Shown here: positions 1 to 12,403 of the stretch, one piece after another
How the letters are laid out: every line of letters begins with the position of its first letter
Numbering within the stretch: the stretch's first letter is position 1
The notes under the pieces: model-generated
The model's database searches: none
The model's input: only the letters and a program-made list of their open reading frames with translations
What the model was told of the DNA's origin: nothing
NCBI GenBank assembly: GCA_907163345.1
Contig: CAJQUN010000055.1
Location: 1,302,001-1,366,000 of the forward strand
Source: Haberlea rhodopensis
Taxonomy: Eukaryota > Streptophyta > Magnoliopsida > Lamiales > Gesneriaceae
Reading direction: 5' to 3'
DNA: 64,000 nucleotides
Made by a program: the position numbers and the translations under genes

Positions 1-1121
1 AATCTGAAGATATTGCACCTTCAATTTCTAAAACTCACCACTCCTTATTTTCGAAATTTAATCATTATAAATCCTGAAGTTTCAGCTATAAAGTTGCAAC
101 AAAAAACAACACCTTTTTCGTGAAAATTTCCAGCCTAAAACCTTCGAAATTTCATTCATAAAATCTAAAATTTTCGATTGTTGCACACACAAATTCACAC
201 AATAGAGCGAACACTTGTAGCTTTAAGGAGAAGGATTTCATCGTGCTTTTGCAACCTAGTTCATTCTTCCGTTAAAATCACTGTAAGTGGGCTTTGTTAT
301 ATATTCGTTTCAATTTTGAAATTCAAATGTATGATTTGAAAACAAAATCGATTATGTGAATTATGTTAAAATTATGCCTATTATATTATACGGCCCAATT
401 GTGGCATATTATATTAAAATTATGTTATATGACCCAATGTGGGTAATTATATTATACGGCTCAAAGGGGGCATATTATAATATACGGCCAATGGGGCATA
501 TTATATTAAAGTTATGTTATATGGCCAATGGGGGTAATTATATTATATGGCTCGATGTGAGCAATTATGTATATGACCCATGAGGGTAACTATATGGCTC
601 AATGGGAGCAATTATATTACAAGGTCCAATGGGGGTAATATTATATTATATGGCTCGACGAGAGCAATTACATTACAAGGTCCAATATGAACAATATTAT
701 ATTGAATGGCTCGATGGAAGCAATTATATTAAATTATGTTATGATGTATTCTCATCAGTTTATGATATGATTATGATATGTGCTTTGAAAAATTATGAAA
801 AAAGTATTATATTGTCACATTGATTGGCTCCCATTTGCTGAATGTTTAACAAAACACTCACCCCTTACTCTCCCCCCCAGATAGAATCGAATAAGAAATC
901 GAAGACGAAGATCAATCAGTTTGGAGATAATGATTTAGTTGATGTTGTTCAAGACGCCGCTGCCATTGATTTATGAAGCTTCCGCTGATAACTGTAAGAA
1001 ATATTTATTTTCTGGATGAAAGACTGGTTTTAGTTGAATTCTGTATTACGAGGCTTGTTGATTTCGAGTTGTTATTTGGAATCAACGCCGGTGTTATCGA
1101 CTCCGATTTCGGGACGTGACA
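1..1121 (+). repeat. 5' LTR of element A (left end truncated by window)
   Basis: It aligns along its length with 14848-15992, the 3' LTR of the same element, including the GACGCCGCTGCCATTGATTT stretch and the terminal CGTGACA. Many substitutions and small indels separate the copies, so the insertion is old. The terminal CA at 1120-1121 is followed by a degenerate primer site. Confidence 0.88.
356..760 (+). repeat. Degenerate short tandem repeats inside the element A LTR
   Basis: Repeated variants of TATATTATATGGCTCGATG.GAGCAATTA and TATTATACGGC.CAA.GGGGCATATTA occur about every 30-40 bp. The same block is present in the other LTR at about 15225-15610. Small open frames here (for example 356-583) come from the repeat and are not genes. 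Confidence 0.75.
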
Positions 1122-1127
1122 TTTAAG

Positions 1128-1139
1128 TGGTATTAGAGT
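1128..1139 (+). promoter_or_regulatory. Primer binding site of element A (degenerate initiator-Met type)
   Basis: TGGTATTAGAGT starts six bases after the LTR end. It differs from the standard TGGTATCAGAGC by a C-to-T change and a C-to-T change at the last base, as expected for deamination in an old element. Confidence 0.75.
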
Positions 1140-1150
1140 GAAGCAGGTTC

Positions 1151-1307
1151 CATAATCTCGCTGGGAAAAGATTTCTGATTGATAAAAATACCAGAATATA
1201 AATCCCGGTTAAAATAGACCAACCGAAGGTTATGAAAATAAGTTGAGGATCGTGAAATGGCACCAACGTAATTGACAATCTGAAATTAATTAAAATTTAA
1301 TAATAAT

Positions 1308-1381
<74 letters not shown>

Positions 1382-1520
1382 CCATAATCCCGTTGGGAAA
1401 AGATTTCTGGTTGATAAAAATAGCAGAATATAAATCCCGCTTAAAACAAACCAACCGAAGGTTATGAAAATAAGTTGAGGATCGTGAATTTGCACCAACG
1501 TAATTGACAATCTGAAATAT
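1151..1520 (+). repeat. Direct duplication of the element A leader around a (TA)n microsatellite
   Basis: About 140 bases at 1151-1290 (CCATAATCTCGCTGGGAAAA to TTGACAATCTGAAAT) recur at 1381-1520. Between them lie TAA repeats and an uninterrupted (TA)n tract at 1312-1377. The copies differ at roughly ten positions. Confidence 0.85.
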
Positions 1521-1746
1521 ATATATACACACACACATACACATAAACCTAACCACCGGCTGCCACAGCCGCAGCCGCCGCCGCCTACCACCACCATACC
1601 AGACGACCAACCTACCTCCGGAATCACCTTTCCCAAACGAAGCCACTTCCAAAATTTTAGACCAATCGGACAGCGCTTTGGCCGGTCAATTTTTTATTCA
1701 GTTTTTCCTTAAATCTTCACGTCAAGAGCCTATTCCGTTCCCTCCA
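1521..1746 (+). other. Element A leader, left of nested element B
   Basis: Untranslated leader with a GCC/CCA-rich stretch (1558-1620) that resembles the leader of element F near 50395-50470. I see no gene. The last five bases, CTCCA, are the left target duplication of element B. Confidence 0.6.
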
Positions 1747-3271
1747 TGTCATGACCCGACACTTTGCATGATCATGCATACACATCATGTCATATATTTT
1801 GACAATCCATATGTGCATTGGAAAGTATAGAGATTGTAAAATATGGAAGATAGTGTAAAATATTGATTAAAGTTAGGAAAAGAATGATAAATTAGTGATA
1901 AGAATACATATAATGAATATATTTTAAAAATAAGAATAGATATAGTGAATAGATTTAATATAGTGAATATATTCAAATATATTGAATATAAGACTAAATA
2001 TAGTATTAAAATTGAATAGATAGTAAATTTAATGAATAGATTTAAGTTTAATAAATGGTAGGGTATTTTGGTAATTTTTGAAATTTGTAAAAAAAAAAAT
2101 TAAATATTAAATTAATTTCGGGAACCAACTACATTAAACTTGATATACACACATTTACACCATATAATGTGTGTAATGCCGTGAGTTTATGAGAGGAGAG
2201 AAGAGAAATAGGAATTCGGAGTTTTGTTGATTTTTCGGACTTCGAAACGTCGTCAAAACTCGAAACTAAATACATATCTGGAATCCTCGCTTCGTTACCT
2301 TCCTTTTGAGGTAGTTTTTCTTTACTTTTTCTTATGTTTAGGTTATGGCTTAATTTGAACTAATGCCCAAAAATTATGAAATTGAGATAATGTTGAAGTT
2401 TTGAATTTATACAAAATTTATGAGTATAAAAAGTCATGTGCATATACTGGTTACACTAAAATGAAATTAAGAAAACATAATTGTAACTTTGAGAAATAAT
2501 GAATAGTAGAAAAGTAATATTGCGCTTGGTATGAATATTTTATGCATAACTATAATTAATTCATATTGAACATATGATATTGAGTTGGATTGTGCATTTG
2601 ATATGCACTGATAGGTTCTACTTTTGATACCGGCACCAAGATAGGTGCCATAACTTGTGAGTATATCCTTATAACTTGTCATTACTTTTATATGAGTATG
2701 TGATTTGTGTTATATAAGTACCTTGAATTGGTGAATGAATTGCAATGAATGCAATATGATGTGCAAGAACTAAATTGAGTTCTGAAATGTACATGTTGAG
2801 ACGTGATATTATACGTTCTATATAATGCTATTTACCTATGAATTGATGTTATGCATATGATTATGACATGTGCATTTATAAGAGATTAAAGAACTCTGTT
2901 ATGACCACTAATGACCTTGAACCATGTGTTATTTCATTCTGAGTACGGTCAGAATTACAGAATCAAAGAATATCGATCCCGAGTTAATTGAGAACTCAAA
3001 AGGGGATCTACAGAGTACCACGGCCATATCGTGATCACGGATTGTTCTTGGTATGGGTCATAACAGAATAACAATACAGACATACATGTGTATCATTTTC
3101 ATTTTATATGAATCATGTGAATTGATGAAAAGATTATGATGAATCATGTGGGTATATTCATGTGCTTATGTGGATATAATTATATGCTTATGTGATGTTA
3201 AATACTACGTTATTTGAATATGCTCGTTGAGAATGCAACTCACCCAAATGCAAATGTTGTGTTTCAGTTGA
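1747..3271 (+). repeat. 5' LTR of element B, with its 3' tail deleted
   Basis: It aligns with 9771 to about 11360 of the 3' LTR, then jumps at CAGTTG (3265-3270) to the primer site. About 300 bp of the LTR tail present in both the 3' LTR and the related solo LTR (30680-32827) is missing. Confidence 0.85.
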
Positions 3272-3273
3272 TT

Positions 3274-3285
3274 TGGTATCAGAGC
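3274..3285 (+). promoter_or_regulatory. Primer binding site of element B
   Basis: TGGTATCAGAGC, a perfect 12-base match to the usual plant initiator-Met site, preceded by ATT from the junction with the shortened LTR. Confidence 0.9.
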
Positions 3286-3670
3286 GAAGGTTTGAGGTTC
3301 TGTAGACTGTCTGTTGGGTTTTGGAAACCCGAATAATCTTGATTTTGATGTTAACAAAACTTGTTATTGTGTTGCTAACATATTTCATCAAGTGTGCAGT
3401 TCATAGATCATAACTTAGAAGCTTGATGAATTACAAAGAAGTAGCTTGAAAATATCAAGCTGGACCAAGTCTGAAATCCTGGCAGAGCGGATTGTTTCGA
3501 TCATATCTAATAGCTCGGATACTGAAATGGTGTGCTTACAAAGAGATTGAACAGCCAACTCAAAATACTAAAAGTCATATTTCACAACCGATCGGCTAGT
3601 TCGAATGTTATCAAGGAGAAAAGACGCCTGCAAGATCGAGCTGAACCGTGAAGAAACAGCAAGCTGTTTC

Positions 3671-4035
3671 AGCAAGCAACTGTCAGTCTGGTGAGCATAA
3701 CTCCCAGCTCGGTTATCGGAACGGAACGATTCAGTATGGGTTGGAAAGCTAAGACAAATATCTACAAGTCAGCTTTGGAAGTGAAAGACTGAATCGGACG
3801 TTAGGATGGCCAAAAAGCTTCTGCAATTCACGCCATGTGCTGTCAGTCTGGTGGGCATAACTCTCAGCAAGCAACTGTCAGTCTGGTGGGCATAACTCTC
3901 AGCTCGCTTATTGGAACGGAACGATTCAGTATGGGTTGGAAAGCTAAGACAAAGATCTACAAGTCATCTTTGGAAGTAAAAGACTGAATCGGACGTTAAG
4001 ATGGCCAAAAAGCTTCTGCGAGTCACGCCATGTGC
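3671..4035 (+). repeat. 195-bp tandem duplication within the solo LTR
   Basis: AGCAAGCAACTGTCAGTCTG starts at 3671 and again at 3866. The units match closely through GGAACGGAACGATTCAGTAT and GCCAAAAAGCTTCTGC. A shorter repeat of the CTGTCAGTCTGGTGGGCATA segment also occurs at the junction. Confidence 0.85.
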
Positions 4036-4258
4036 TGCTGCATCCAGCAAACAGACAGCATGAGCATCACCTCGTATTTCGAGCATACCTCTCTCATACG
4101 AACTCGAAATTGAGCGATTATTGATTCTGTGGAAAGCTAAGAGAAAGGGATACAACTTTTATGTAGATCACTTTGCCCAGAAATCAAAGAATCAAGAGTT
4201 ACAAGCAACAGATCGAAGAGCAAGTTTATCAATCTGTTTTTGTATCAAGCTGATTGTC

Positions 4259-4392
4259 CAGACTGATCCGGACCAGACTGATCTGCCCGTGCTGATCCGG
4301 ACCAGACTGATCTGCCCGTGCTAATCTACCAGACTGATCTACCATGCTGATCCGGCCAGACTGATCTGCCCAAGCTGATCCGGCCAATCCGG
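4259..4392 (+). repeat. Short minisatellite (AGACTGATC..GCTGATCCGG) in the solo LTR
   Basis: Five to six degenerate copies of AGACTGATCTGCCCGTGCTG with alternating CCGGACC. It lies just upstream of the TATA-like site and may be an LTR enhancer repeat, which is inference. Confidence 0.8.
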
Positions 4393-5246
4393 TCCGAAAT
4401 ACAAAAAGCCCAGAAACCAGAATATGACCGTTGAAAGCTCGGGAATAGTGCAGAACCTTTTCCAACGGGCATATTCTTGTGTCTAACGTATATATCATTA
4501 CTTGGGGCTATATATACATGATTTGGAAGCTCAATAACAGCTGATTGAAGATCAATCCAAGCCTTCCAAAGCAAACCCACTTGGGATCCAATTGAGGAAC
4601 TTAAAAGACAAAAGATGCTAAATGAAGAGCACTCCTCAAACCTTTGGCACCTCTTACCTTGCTGTATCAGATCTAGTTAGAGATCATTTGTGCCTTTGTA
4701 TTCACTCTATTCATTGTATTTGAGAGCTTAATATAAGAGTGAATACCATTGTAACGGTTGATGATTTATCACAACCGATGAGAGGTCTTTGTATGTGAGA
4801 CATTAAAGAACATACATAGTTGAGTTGCTAGGAGTTCTAGTTGGATGGGGAATTCCCAACTGGATCGGGTTTGTACAACGGGATTGTATAAATCAAAGTC
4901 TTCTAGTGGAATCCTTCCCTGCGGTGGAAGAAGGGGAGACGTAGAAGGATTACACCACCTTCGAACTTCCATAAACAAATGCTTGTTTATTTATTTTAAT
5001 TGCATATTTTAAAATGCCTTTCAAATGTTTAATCGGTTTTAGAGCGGGTTATGTCAAGTGTCTTTCGCTCGATTTTGTAATCGAACTCGATATACTCTCT
5101 CGGTGCATTAATTCAAGAACACGAGCTATTGAAGCTCAAGTTGGTTGAACTCGGGTGTGGAATGGCAACCCACCCCCGAAATCGATCCTGACACTGTCAC
5201 ATGTGGACTGTCATTATCTGGTAAATGGTTGCATAAGTCGTCATTT

Positions 5247-6400
5247 ATGTCATATAGGTTTAATGATGAGCACAATATTCATGGAAGGGAAGGATCAGCC
5301 GAGCCTGAGTCACATTCATCATTTTCACTTCCACCTCATGCACAAAGAATACCAGCTGAGGCATATCGACAGTTTCCACCTGTTTATCCTCTGGAAACAC
5401 GTGAGAGGAGGTATGATCAATTAAGAAAAATGGAGCTGTTGATTTTATGGGTATTACTGATCCAGCTGAGACAGAGACTTGGCTGAAATGTACAGAAAGA
5501 ATTCTGAACTTGATGAAATGTCCACCTGAGGAGAAATTTGATTACACAATGTCACTTCTTCAGGGTAATGCTTATGATTGGTGGGAGACTATTCCACATA
5601 GTACTGATCAGTCATATGTTTTGACATGAGATGATTTTCTGTTGCATTTTAATGATGCTTACTTACCTGAAGTTTATAAGGATCAGAAAGAGAGAGAATT
5701 TCTTGATCTGAAACAGTGGAATCGATCAATAGCAGAACATGAGGTACTCTTTAACCAGTTATCTCATTATGCTCCACACATGATAGCCACAGAAAAGAAG
5801 CAGTGTAGCAGAATTGAGGCAGGACTTCGATTTACTATTGGTCGCCTCACACCTACAGACATGGAATCCTTTAGCAAGTTGAAAGCTGCAGTTGTACGTG
5901 CTGAAAAGTTGGAAGTTGAATCAAAAGCTTTCCAATTGAATAAAAAGAGACAAAGTGAGGAAGTTAGTGGATTTGGAAAGAGAAACGGGTTTGCTACACC
6001 TACACAGAAAAGTTTTCCTAGTAGTTCTAAAGTGTCAGTCCCAGTGGTACAACATCTGCTGCTAAAGTTTTGGTTCTACACCGTCGGTTATGACTTGTGT
6101 GCATTGTGGTCGAAATCATTATGGACAGTGTAGAATGTTTACAGGAAAATGTGTTCGCTGTGGAGAACCTGGACATATAGCAATGAATTGTTCAAAGCCA
6201 CGTGAAGAACTTACAGTTGAACAAACCAGGTCAAGTGGTTTTACTCCTAACAGAGGCAGCGATCGAGGACGATTTGGTATGGGCAGAGGAATCAGTACAG
6301 AGGAAAGTAAAGCCAATAATCAAGCCCGAGTTTTTGCTATGACACAGGAAGAAGCAAATACAGCACCAACTGTGATTACCAGTAATTTATCCATTTCTGG
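5247..6400 (+). pseudogene. Element B gag (capsid/nucleocapsid), broken
   Basis: The Gypsy gag encodes the particle protein. The first in-frame Met after the nested solo LTR is at 5247. The retrotransposon gag core runs from ADPAETETWLK-like sequence (about 5445, ITDPAETETWLKCTERIL) through AYDWWETI to FSKLKAAVVRAEKLE (about 5910). Two Cys-His motifs follow at about 6093-6192: CVHCGRNHYGQC and CVRCGEPGHIAMNC, the second a canonical C-X2-C-X4-H-X4-C knuckle. Breaks: a frameshift near 5430, an in-frame TGA near 5627 (probably Trp originally), and a frameshift at about 6060-6095. The original start may lie upstream or have been disturbed by the solo LTR. Confidence 0.85.
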
Positions 6401-9400
6401 TTTAACAACTTATGTTTTATTTGATCCGGGTGCAACACATTCATTCATATCACAAATATTCATGATGCATTTACATGAAACACCAGTATCATTGGGTTAT
6501 GATTTATTTGTTCAAACGCCAATAGGGAGCATGATTGTGATAAATGCTATGCATCCGCATTGTAAAATCTTAATTGGGGAAACGACAATGCATGTTATTT
6601 TACTGGTTATGCCGTTAAAGGATTTTGATGTGATTTTGGGTATGGATTGGTTAACTGAATATTATGCTAAGTTGGATCGTTTTACCAAAGAAATAGTACT
6701 GCAACTTCCTGATCAGTCCCAGATAGTATTTGAAGGAAAAAGAAAAATCTTACCTACATGTGTAATATCTGCATCTACGGCATTCAGATTGGTGAAGGGT
6801 GGTTGTGAAGCATATTAGCTCACATTATAGATAGCAGATTATGTGGTTTGAAACTTGAAGATATTCCAGTGGTTAGAGAATATCCCGATGTATTTCCAGA
6901 TGATTTACCAGGATTACCCCCAGATAGAGATACTGAGTTTACCATTGAACTACCAGTGGGTACAACACCAATTTCTATTTCTCCTTATAGAATGTCACCT
7001 ATTGAATTAAAAGAATTGAAAACACAGTGACAAGAACTACTGGATAAATGATTCATTAGACCGAGTGTTTCACCATGGGGAGCACCGGTATTGTTTGTTA
7101 AAAAGAAGGATGATACTTTGAGGTTATGCATAGATTATCAGCAATTGAATCGAGTGACTATAAAGAATAAATATCCATTGCCTAGAATTGATGATTTATT
7201 TGATCAGTTGCAAGATGCTACAGTCTTTTCAAAGATTGATCTGAGATCAGGGTATCACCAATTAAAAATTGCTGAGTCTGATGTGTCAAAAATAGCTTTC
7301 AGAACCAGGTATGGCCACTATGAATTTTTGGTAATGCCTTTTGGTTTGACTAATGCACCTGCTACATTTATTGCGTTGATGAATGATGTGTTTAGACCTT
7401 ACCTGGATAGATTTGTGATTGTCTTTATTGATGACATTTTGATATATTCTAAATCTGCTGAGGAACATGAACGACAATTGAGAATTGTGCTGCAAACCTT
7501 GCGTGAGAAAAAGTAGTATGCAAAACTCAGTAAATATGAATTTTGGTTAGATCAGATTGTCTTTTTGGGACATTTTGTTTGTAGTGATGGTATTAAAGTT
7601 GATCCAGTGAAAATTGAAGCAGTGACTAAATGGGAGTGTCAGAAAAATGTTGCTGAAGTTCGTAGTTTTCTTGGTTTAGCCAGGTACTATAGGAGATTTG
7701 TTGAAAATTTCTCTCTTATAGCTACTCCATTGAAAAAATTGTTGCGCAAAGGTATTTTTTTAAGTGGACAGATGAATGCCAAAAGAGCTTCGAAGAATTA
7801 AAACAACGACTCACTACTGCTCCAGTTCTGACAATTCCTTCAGGTACTTATGATTTTGTTATTTATAGTGATGCTTCTTATCAAGGTTTGGGATGCGTTT
7901 TAATGCAACACTGTAAAGTTATTGCTTATGCTTCTCGGCAAATTAAACCATATGAGATGTCTTATCCTACACATGATCTTGAACTTGCCGCAATTGTTTT
8001 TGCATTAAAGATATGGAGACATTATTTGTATGGTACCACATTTCAAATCTTTACAGATCATAAAAATCTGAAATATCTGTTGAGTCAGAAAGAATTGAAT
8101 ATGCGTCAAAGAAGATGGCTTGAATTATTAAAAGATTATGACTGCACAATGAGTATCACCCTAGAAAGGCAAATGTTGTTGCTGATGCTTTGAGTAGAAA
8201 ATCATATGGTACCGTTTCTTATATTTCAGTACATTCTGTGCCATATGTGCTAGATTTGAGAAAGATGAATGTAACCTTGAATGTTGATGAGACTAGTATT
8301 ATCTGTGCTTCGCTATGTATCCGTCCAGTAATGACTAAAAAGATTAAAACTGCTCAATTTCGTGATGATAAACTCATTAGTATTGCAAAAAAGGTGAAAC
8401 AAGGAAATAGTACAGAATTTGTTATCAATGATGAGAGTACTTTAGTGATCCATAATCGACTCTGTGTTCCTAATGTGAATGTCATAAGGCATGAAATAAT
8501 GGAGGAAGCACACATTGCACCTTATGCTATGCACCCTGGTAGCATAAAAATGTATCAAACGCTGAAAACCCATTATTGGTGGCCTAGAATGAAGAATGAT
8601 GTGGCTGAGTATGTATCGAAATGTTTGACGTGCCAACAGGTTAAAGCCGAACATCAAGCACCGGTGGGTAAATTACATCCATTACCTATTCCAGTTTGGA
8701 AATGGGAACGTATAACAATGGATTTTGTTTATGATTTACCTATAACTCATAGGAAATGCAATTTGGGTGATTGTGGATCGATTGACAAAATCAGCTTACT
8801 TCTTACCACTTAGATGGGGATCTACACTTGAAAGTTTAGCAAAAAGGTATGTGAATGAAATTGTTAGATTACATGGTGTGCCTTTATCTATTGTATCAGA
8901 TCGAGATCCTCGTTTTACATCAAGATTTTGGGGAAGTTTACAAGAAGCTTTATGTACTAAATTACATTTTAGTACATCATTTCATCCACAAACAGATGGA
9001 CAATCAGAAAGAACGATTCAGACTTTAGAATAGATGCTTCGATCATGTGTTCTTGATTTTAGAGGTTCATGAGATGATTATATTGCTTTGATGGAATTTT
9101 CATATAATAATAAGTATCATAGCAGTATTGGTATGGCACCATACGAAGCCTTATATGGTAGAAAGTGTAGAAGTCCAGTATGCTGGGATGAAGAAGGAAT
9201 GCGAATATTAGAAGGTCCAGATCTCATTCAGGAGACAGTTGAAAAGATAAAAATTGTGAAAGATCGATTGAAAGTAGCACAAGATAGACAAAAGAGTTAT
9301 ATTGATCAGCATAGAAGAGAAATGGATTATCAAGTTGGCGAAAAGGTATTTCTTCATGTTTCTCCTTGGAAAGGAATTCTCAGATTTGGAAAGAAAGGCA

Positions 9401-9757
9401 ATTGAGTCCGCGATACATTGGTCCCTATGAGATTCTTGATACAGTTGGACCATTAGCTTATCGTCTTGCCTTGCCTCCTGAATTGTCCCAGATTCATAAT
9501 GTATTCCATGTTAGTATGCTTCGGAGATATAGATCAGATCCATCTCATATTCTTCAAAATGAGCCGATTTTCTGAAAATTTAAGTATTAGCATACAAGGA
9601 CAAACAATTAAGGAGTCGCGCAATTCCTATGGTAAATGTTCTATGGAAAAATCATCCTGAACGGGAAGCTACGTGGGAAACAGAGGAACACATGAAAACA
9701 CAATATTCGTGGTTATTTCCTGATATAGGTATAAATTTTGAGGCCGAAATTTTCTAA
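6401..9757 (+). pseudogene. Element B pol (protease, reverse transcriptase, RNase H, integrase), broken
   Basis: Protease at about 6410-6670 has LFDPGATHSF where the catalytic triad is normally D-S/T-G, so the Ser is replaced by Pro; the ILGMDWL flap motif is present. Reverse transcriptase (about 6850-7760) has KDDTLRLCIDYQQLN, VMPFGLTNAPATF and the catalytic FIDDILIYS. RNase H (about 7800-8195) has VIYSDAS and FTDHKNLKYLL. Integrase has the HHCC region (about 8505-8640, CLTCQQVKAEH), TMDFV, SDRDPRFTSRF and HPQTDGQSERTIQTLE. It ends with a chromodomain-like NHPEREATWE. Breaks include TGA near 7028 and 7048, TAG at 7514, TAG near 9031, TGA near 9070, and frameshifts near 7760, 8155, 8750, 9400 and 9570. 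It is non-functional. Confidence 0.92.
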
Positions 9758-9769
9758 AGGGGGGAGGAA
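9756..9769 (+). promoter_or_regulatory. Polypurine tract of element B
   Basis: AAAGGGGGGAGGAA, one base before the 3' LTR start TGTCATGACC; it primes plus-strand synthesis in this element class. Confidence 0.88.
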
Positions 9770-9770
9770 T

Positions 9771-11659
9771 TGTCATGACCCGACACTTTACATGATTATG
9801 CATACACATCATGTCATATATTTTGACAATCCATATGTGCATTAGAAAGTATAGAAATTGTAAAATATGGAAGATAGTGTAAAATATTGATTAAAGTTAG
9901 GAAAAGAATGATAAATTAGTGATAAGAATACATATAATTTAAGAATAAGAATATATATAGTGAATAGATTTAATATAGTGAATATATTCAAATATATTGA
10001 ATATAAGACTAAATATAGTATTAAAATTGAATAGATAGTAAATTTAATGAATAGATTTAAGTTTAATAAATGGTAGGGTATTTTGGTAATTTTCGAAATT
10101 TGTAAAAAAAAAATTAAATATTAAATTAATTTCGGGAACAGCCTACATTAAACTTGATATACACACATTTACACCATATAATGTGTGTAATGCCGTGAGT
10201 TTATGAGAGGAGAGAAGAGAAATAGGAATTCGGAGTTTTGTTGATTTTCGGACTTCGAAACGTCGTCAAAACTCGAAACTAAATACATATCTGGAATCCT
10301 CGCTTCGTTACCTTCCTTTTGAGGTAGTTTTTCTTTACTTTTTGTTATGTTTAGGTTATTGCTTAATTTGAACTAATGCCCAAAAATTATGAAATTCATA
10401 TATGTGATAGATTAAACATGATAAACAACATTTAACAAGAAAATTGAGATTATGTTGAAGTTTTGAATTTATACAAATTTATGAGTATAAAAAGTCATGT
10501 GCATATACTGGTTACACTAAAATGAAATTAAGAAAACATAATTGTAACTTTGAGAAATAATGAATAGTAGAAAAGTAATATTACACTTGGTATGAATATT
10601 TTATGCATAACTATAATTAATTCATATTGAACATATGATATTGAGTTGGATTGTGCATTTGATATACACTGATAGGTTCTACTTCGATGCCGACACCAGT
10701 AAGGTGAAGTAAGCACAACATCAAGATAGGTGCCATAACTTGTGAGTATATCCTTATAACTTGGCATTTAATTTTATATGAGTATGCGATTTGTGTTATA
10801 TAAGTACCTTGAATTGGTGAATGAATTGCAATGAATGCAATATGATGTGCAAGAACTAAATTGAGTTCTGAAATGTACATGTTGAGACGTGATGTTATAC
10901 GTTCTATATAATGTTATTTACCCTATGAATTGATGTTATGCATATGATTATGACATGTGCATTTATAAGAGATTAAAGAACTCTGTTATGGCCACTAATG
11001 ACCTTGAACCATGTGTTATTTCATTCTGCGTACGGTCAGAATTACAGAATCAAAGAATATCGATCCCGAGTTAATTGAGAACTCAAAAGGGGATCTACAG
11101 AGTGCCATGGTCATATCGTGATCACGAATTATTCATGGTATTAGTTGGGTTATAACAGAATAACAATACAGACATACATGTGCATCATTTTCATTTTATA
11201 TGAATCATGTGAATTGATGAAAAGATTATGATGAATCATGTGGGTATATTCATGTGCTTATGTGGATATAAATTATATGCTTATGTGATGTTAGATACTA
11301 CGTTATTTGAATATGCTCATTGAGAATGCAATTCACCCAAATGCAAATGTTATTTTTTAGTTGTTGTAGATAAAGTTTGAACATACAAGGTGTTTCTGCA
11401 TATTTTGGAAGTATGGATCCAAGGTCGGCTGGCTGACTCTAGTCCTTCTCCCTCAGCTCATCATTTGCATATACTGTATAGGTTTTTGGTTGGGTTGTGA
11501 GGGATACAACCTTGGTCATTTTTGTGGCATACTGCCTTGTAAATTATATTATGATAAATGTCTTGATTGTATGATGTTATGAGATTGAAATTTCGACTGC
11601 CATTAAATATTATGTTATTTGCCTCATGTGTATGTGTTATTTGTGTAAGATGTGTCACA
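9771..11659 (+). repeat. 3' LTR of element B
   Basis: It runs from TGTCATGACCCGACAC to GTGTAAGATGTGTCACA. It carries the complete tail (about 11360-11659) missing from the 5' LTR and is homologous to the solo LTR at 30680-32827 in opposite orientation. Confidence 0.88.
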
Positions 11660-11664
11660 CGCCA

Positions 11665-12403
11665 TCTCTAAACACCGATGGTCAAATCGTCCATACCAAT
11701 GTTACGAATATTAACCCTAGGCCGAAAGCCCTCAATCAATTGAATCTTACAGTTACTGGACGACGGCGAATCTCCCGATCGAACCTAACTCATATGAACC
11801 CTAAGAACCCACGTAAATCCATCCTCTAATTTCCTAACCATCATAACTCGGTTTTTCAATTCCATTTGGGATACTAATCTACAAGATATTACAATCAAAA
11901 ACCCCTTATCCGCGGGAACTAAAAATTTCCAAAAAAAAAGGCTGCTTCCCAATCGATTTCTCGCCCTATGAAATCCTAGAATCCGAATCTTCAATTCCAA
12001 ATTTTGCGACCTCTGTAACATATTTTTCAAATCAAATCTGGATTAATAATCCACATACAATGCTCAATCTAACCCCTCTTATCAATTTCGAATCAAGAAC
12101 GACATATGATTACGAATTTGGAATCAAACTCACGCCTAATTAGAACCCTAGTTTCCGAATAACCTTCAAATTTCTCCGTCAACGACGCATGAAAATTTAA
12201 TTCCTTCCAGTCATAAGCAGTACGTGTCTTGGGTGATCAAATATGTCAGTCAATTTCGGAATGCAAATTATGGATTTTCTCAATCCAAGTGCACCCGTTT
12301 CAATCGATGATAATTTTTATATGAATTGATCTTTTTTCACTATTACTAATTCTTACAATTTAAATGTATATAAGCTAAATCTCTTTTCACTTGGGTTTAG
12401 GTA
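11665..12403 (+). other. Element A leader, right of nested element B
   Basis: Untranslated leader resuming after B. It ends TTGGGTTTAGGTAATGAC, nearly the same as the bases before the first ORF of element F (TTGGGTTTAGGTGATGAC at 50804). The shared TTTAG could be a splice acceptor. I see no gene. Confidence 0.6.

Larger units (their letters stand above)
3312..5193 (+). mobile_element. Solo LTR, SIRE/Maximus-like (Copia), nested in element B
   Basis: It starts TGTTGGGTTTTGG and ends ATCCTGACA. Both sides carry CTGTC (3307-3311 and 5194-5198), a perfect 5-bp target duplication. The beginning (..GATGTTAACAAAACTTG..) resembles long LTRs of SIRE-type Copia elements; that assignment is from memory. 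A TATA-like TATATATAC lies at about 4509. There is no internal region, so it arose by LTR-LTR recombination. Confidence 0.8.
1747..11659 (+). mobile_element. Element B: full-length but decayed Gypsy (Ty3) retrotransposon nested in A
   Basis: The LTRs begin TGTCATGACCCGACAC at 1747 and 9771. The right LTR ends TGTCACA at 11659. Flanks are CTCCA (1742-1746) and CGCCA (11660-11664), a target duplication with one mismatch. Domain order gag, protease, reverse transcriptase, RNase H, integrase identifies Gypsy. The C-terminal NHPEREATWETEE motif (about 9645) resembles the chromodomain remnant of Tekay/Del chromoviruses. Multiple stops and frameshifts make it inactive. A solo LTR (3312-5193) lies between its primer site and gag. 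Confidence 0.9.

Noticed and set aside
1286..1652. Two overlapping minus-strand open frames
   Set aside because: They translate the (TA)n microsatellite (Tyr-Ile repeats) and a leader sequence; no protein family.
3274..3285. Possible tRNA gene at TGGTATCAGAGC sites
   Set aside because: Only the 12-base primer-site match is present, next to LTR ends; no cloverleaf around it at any of the five sites.
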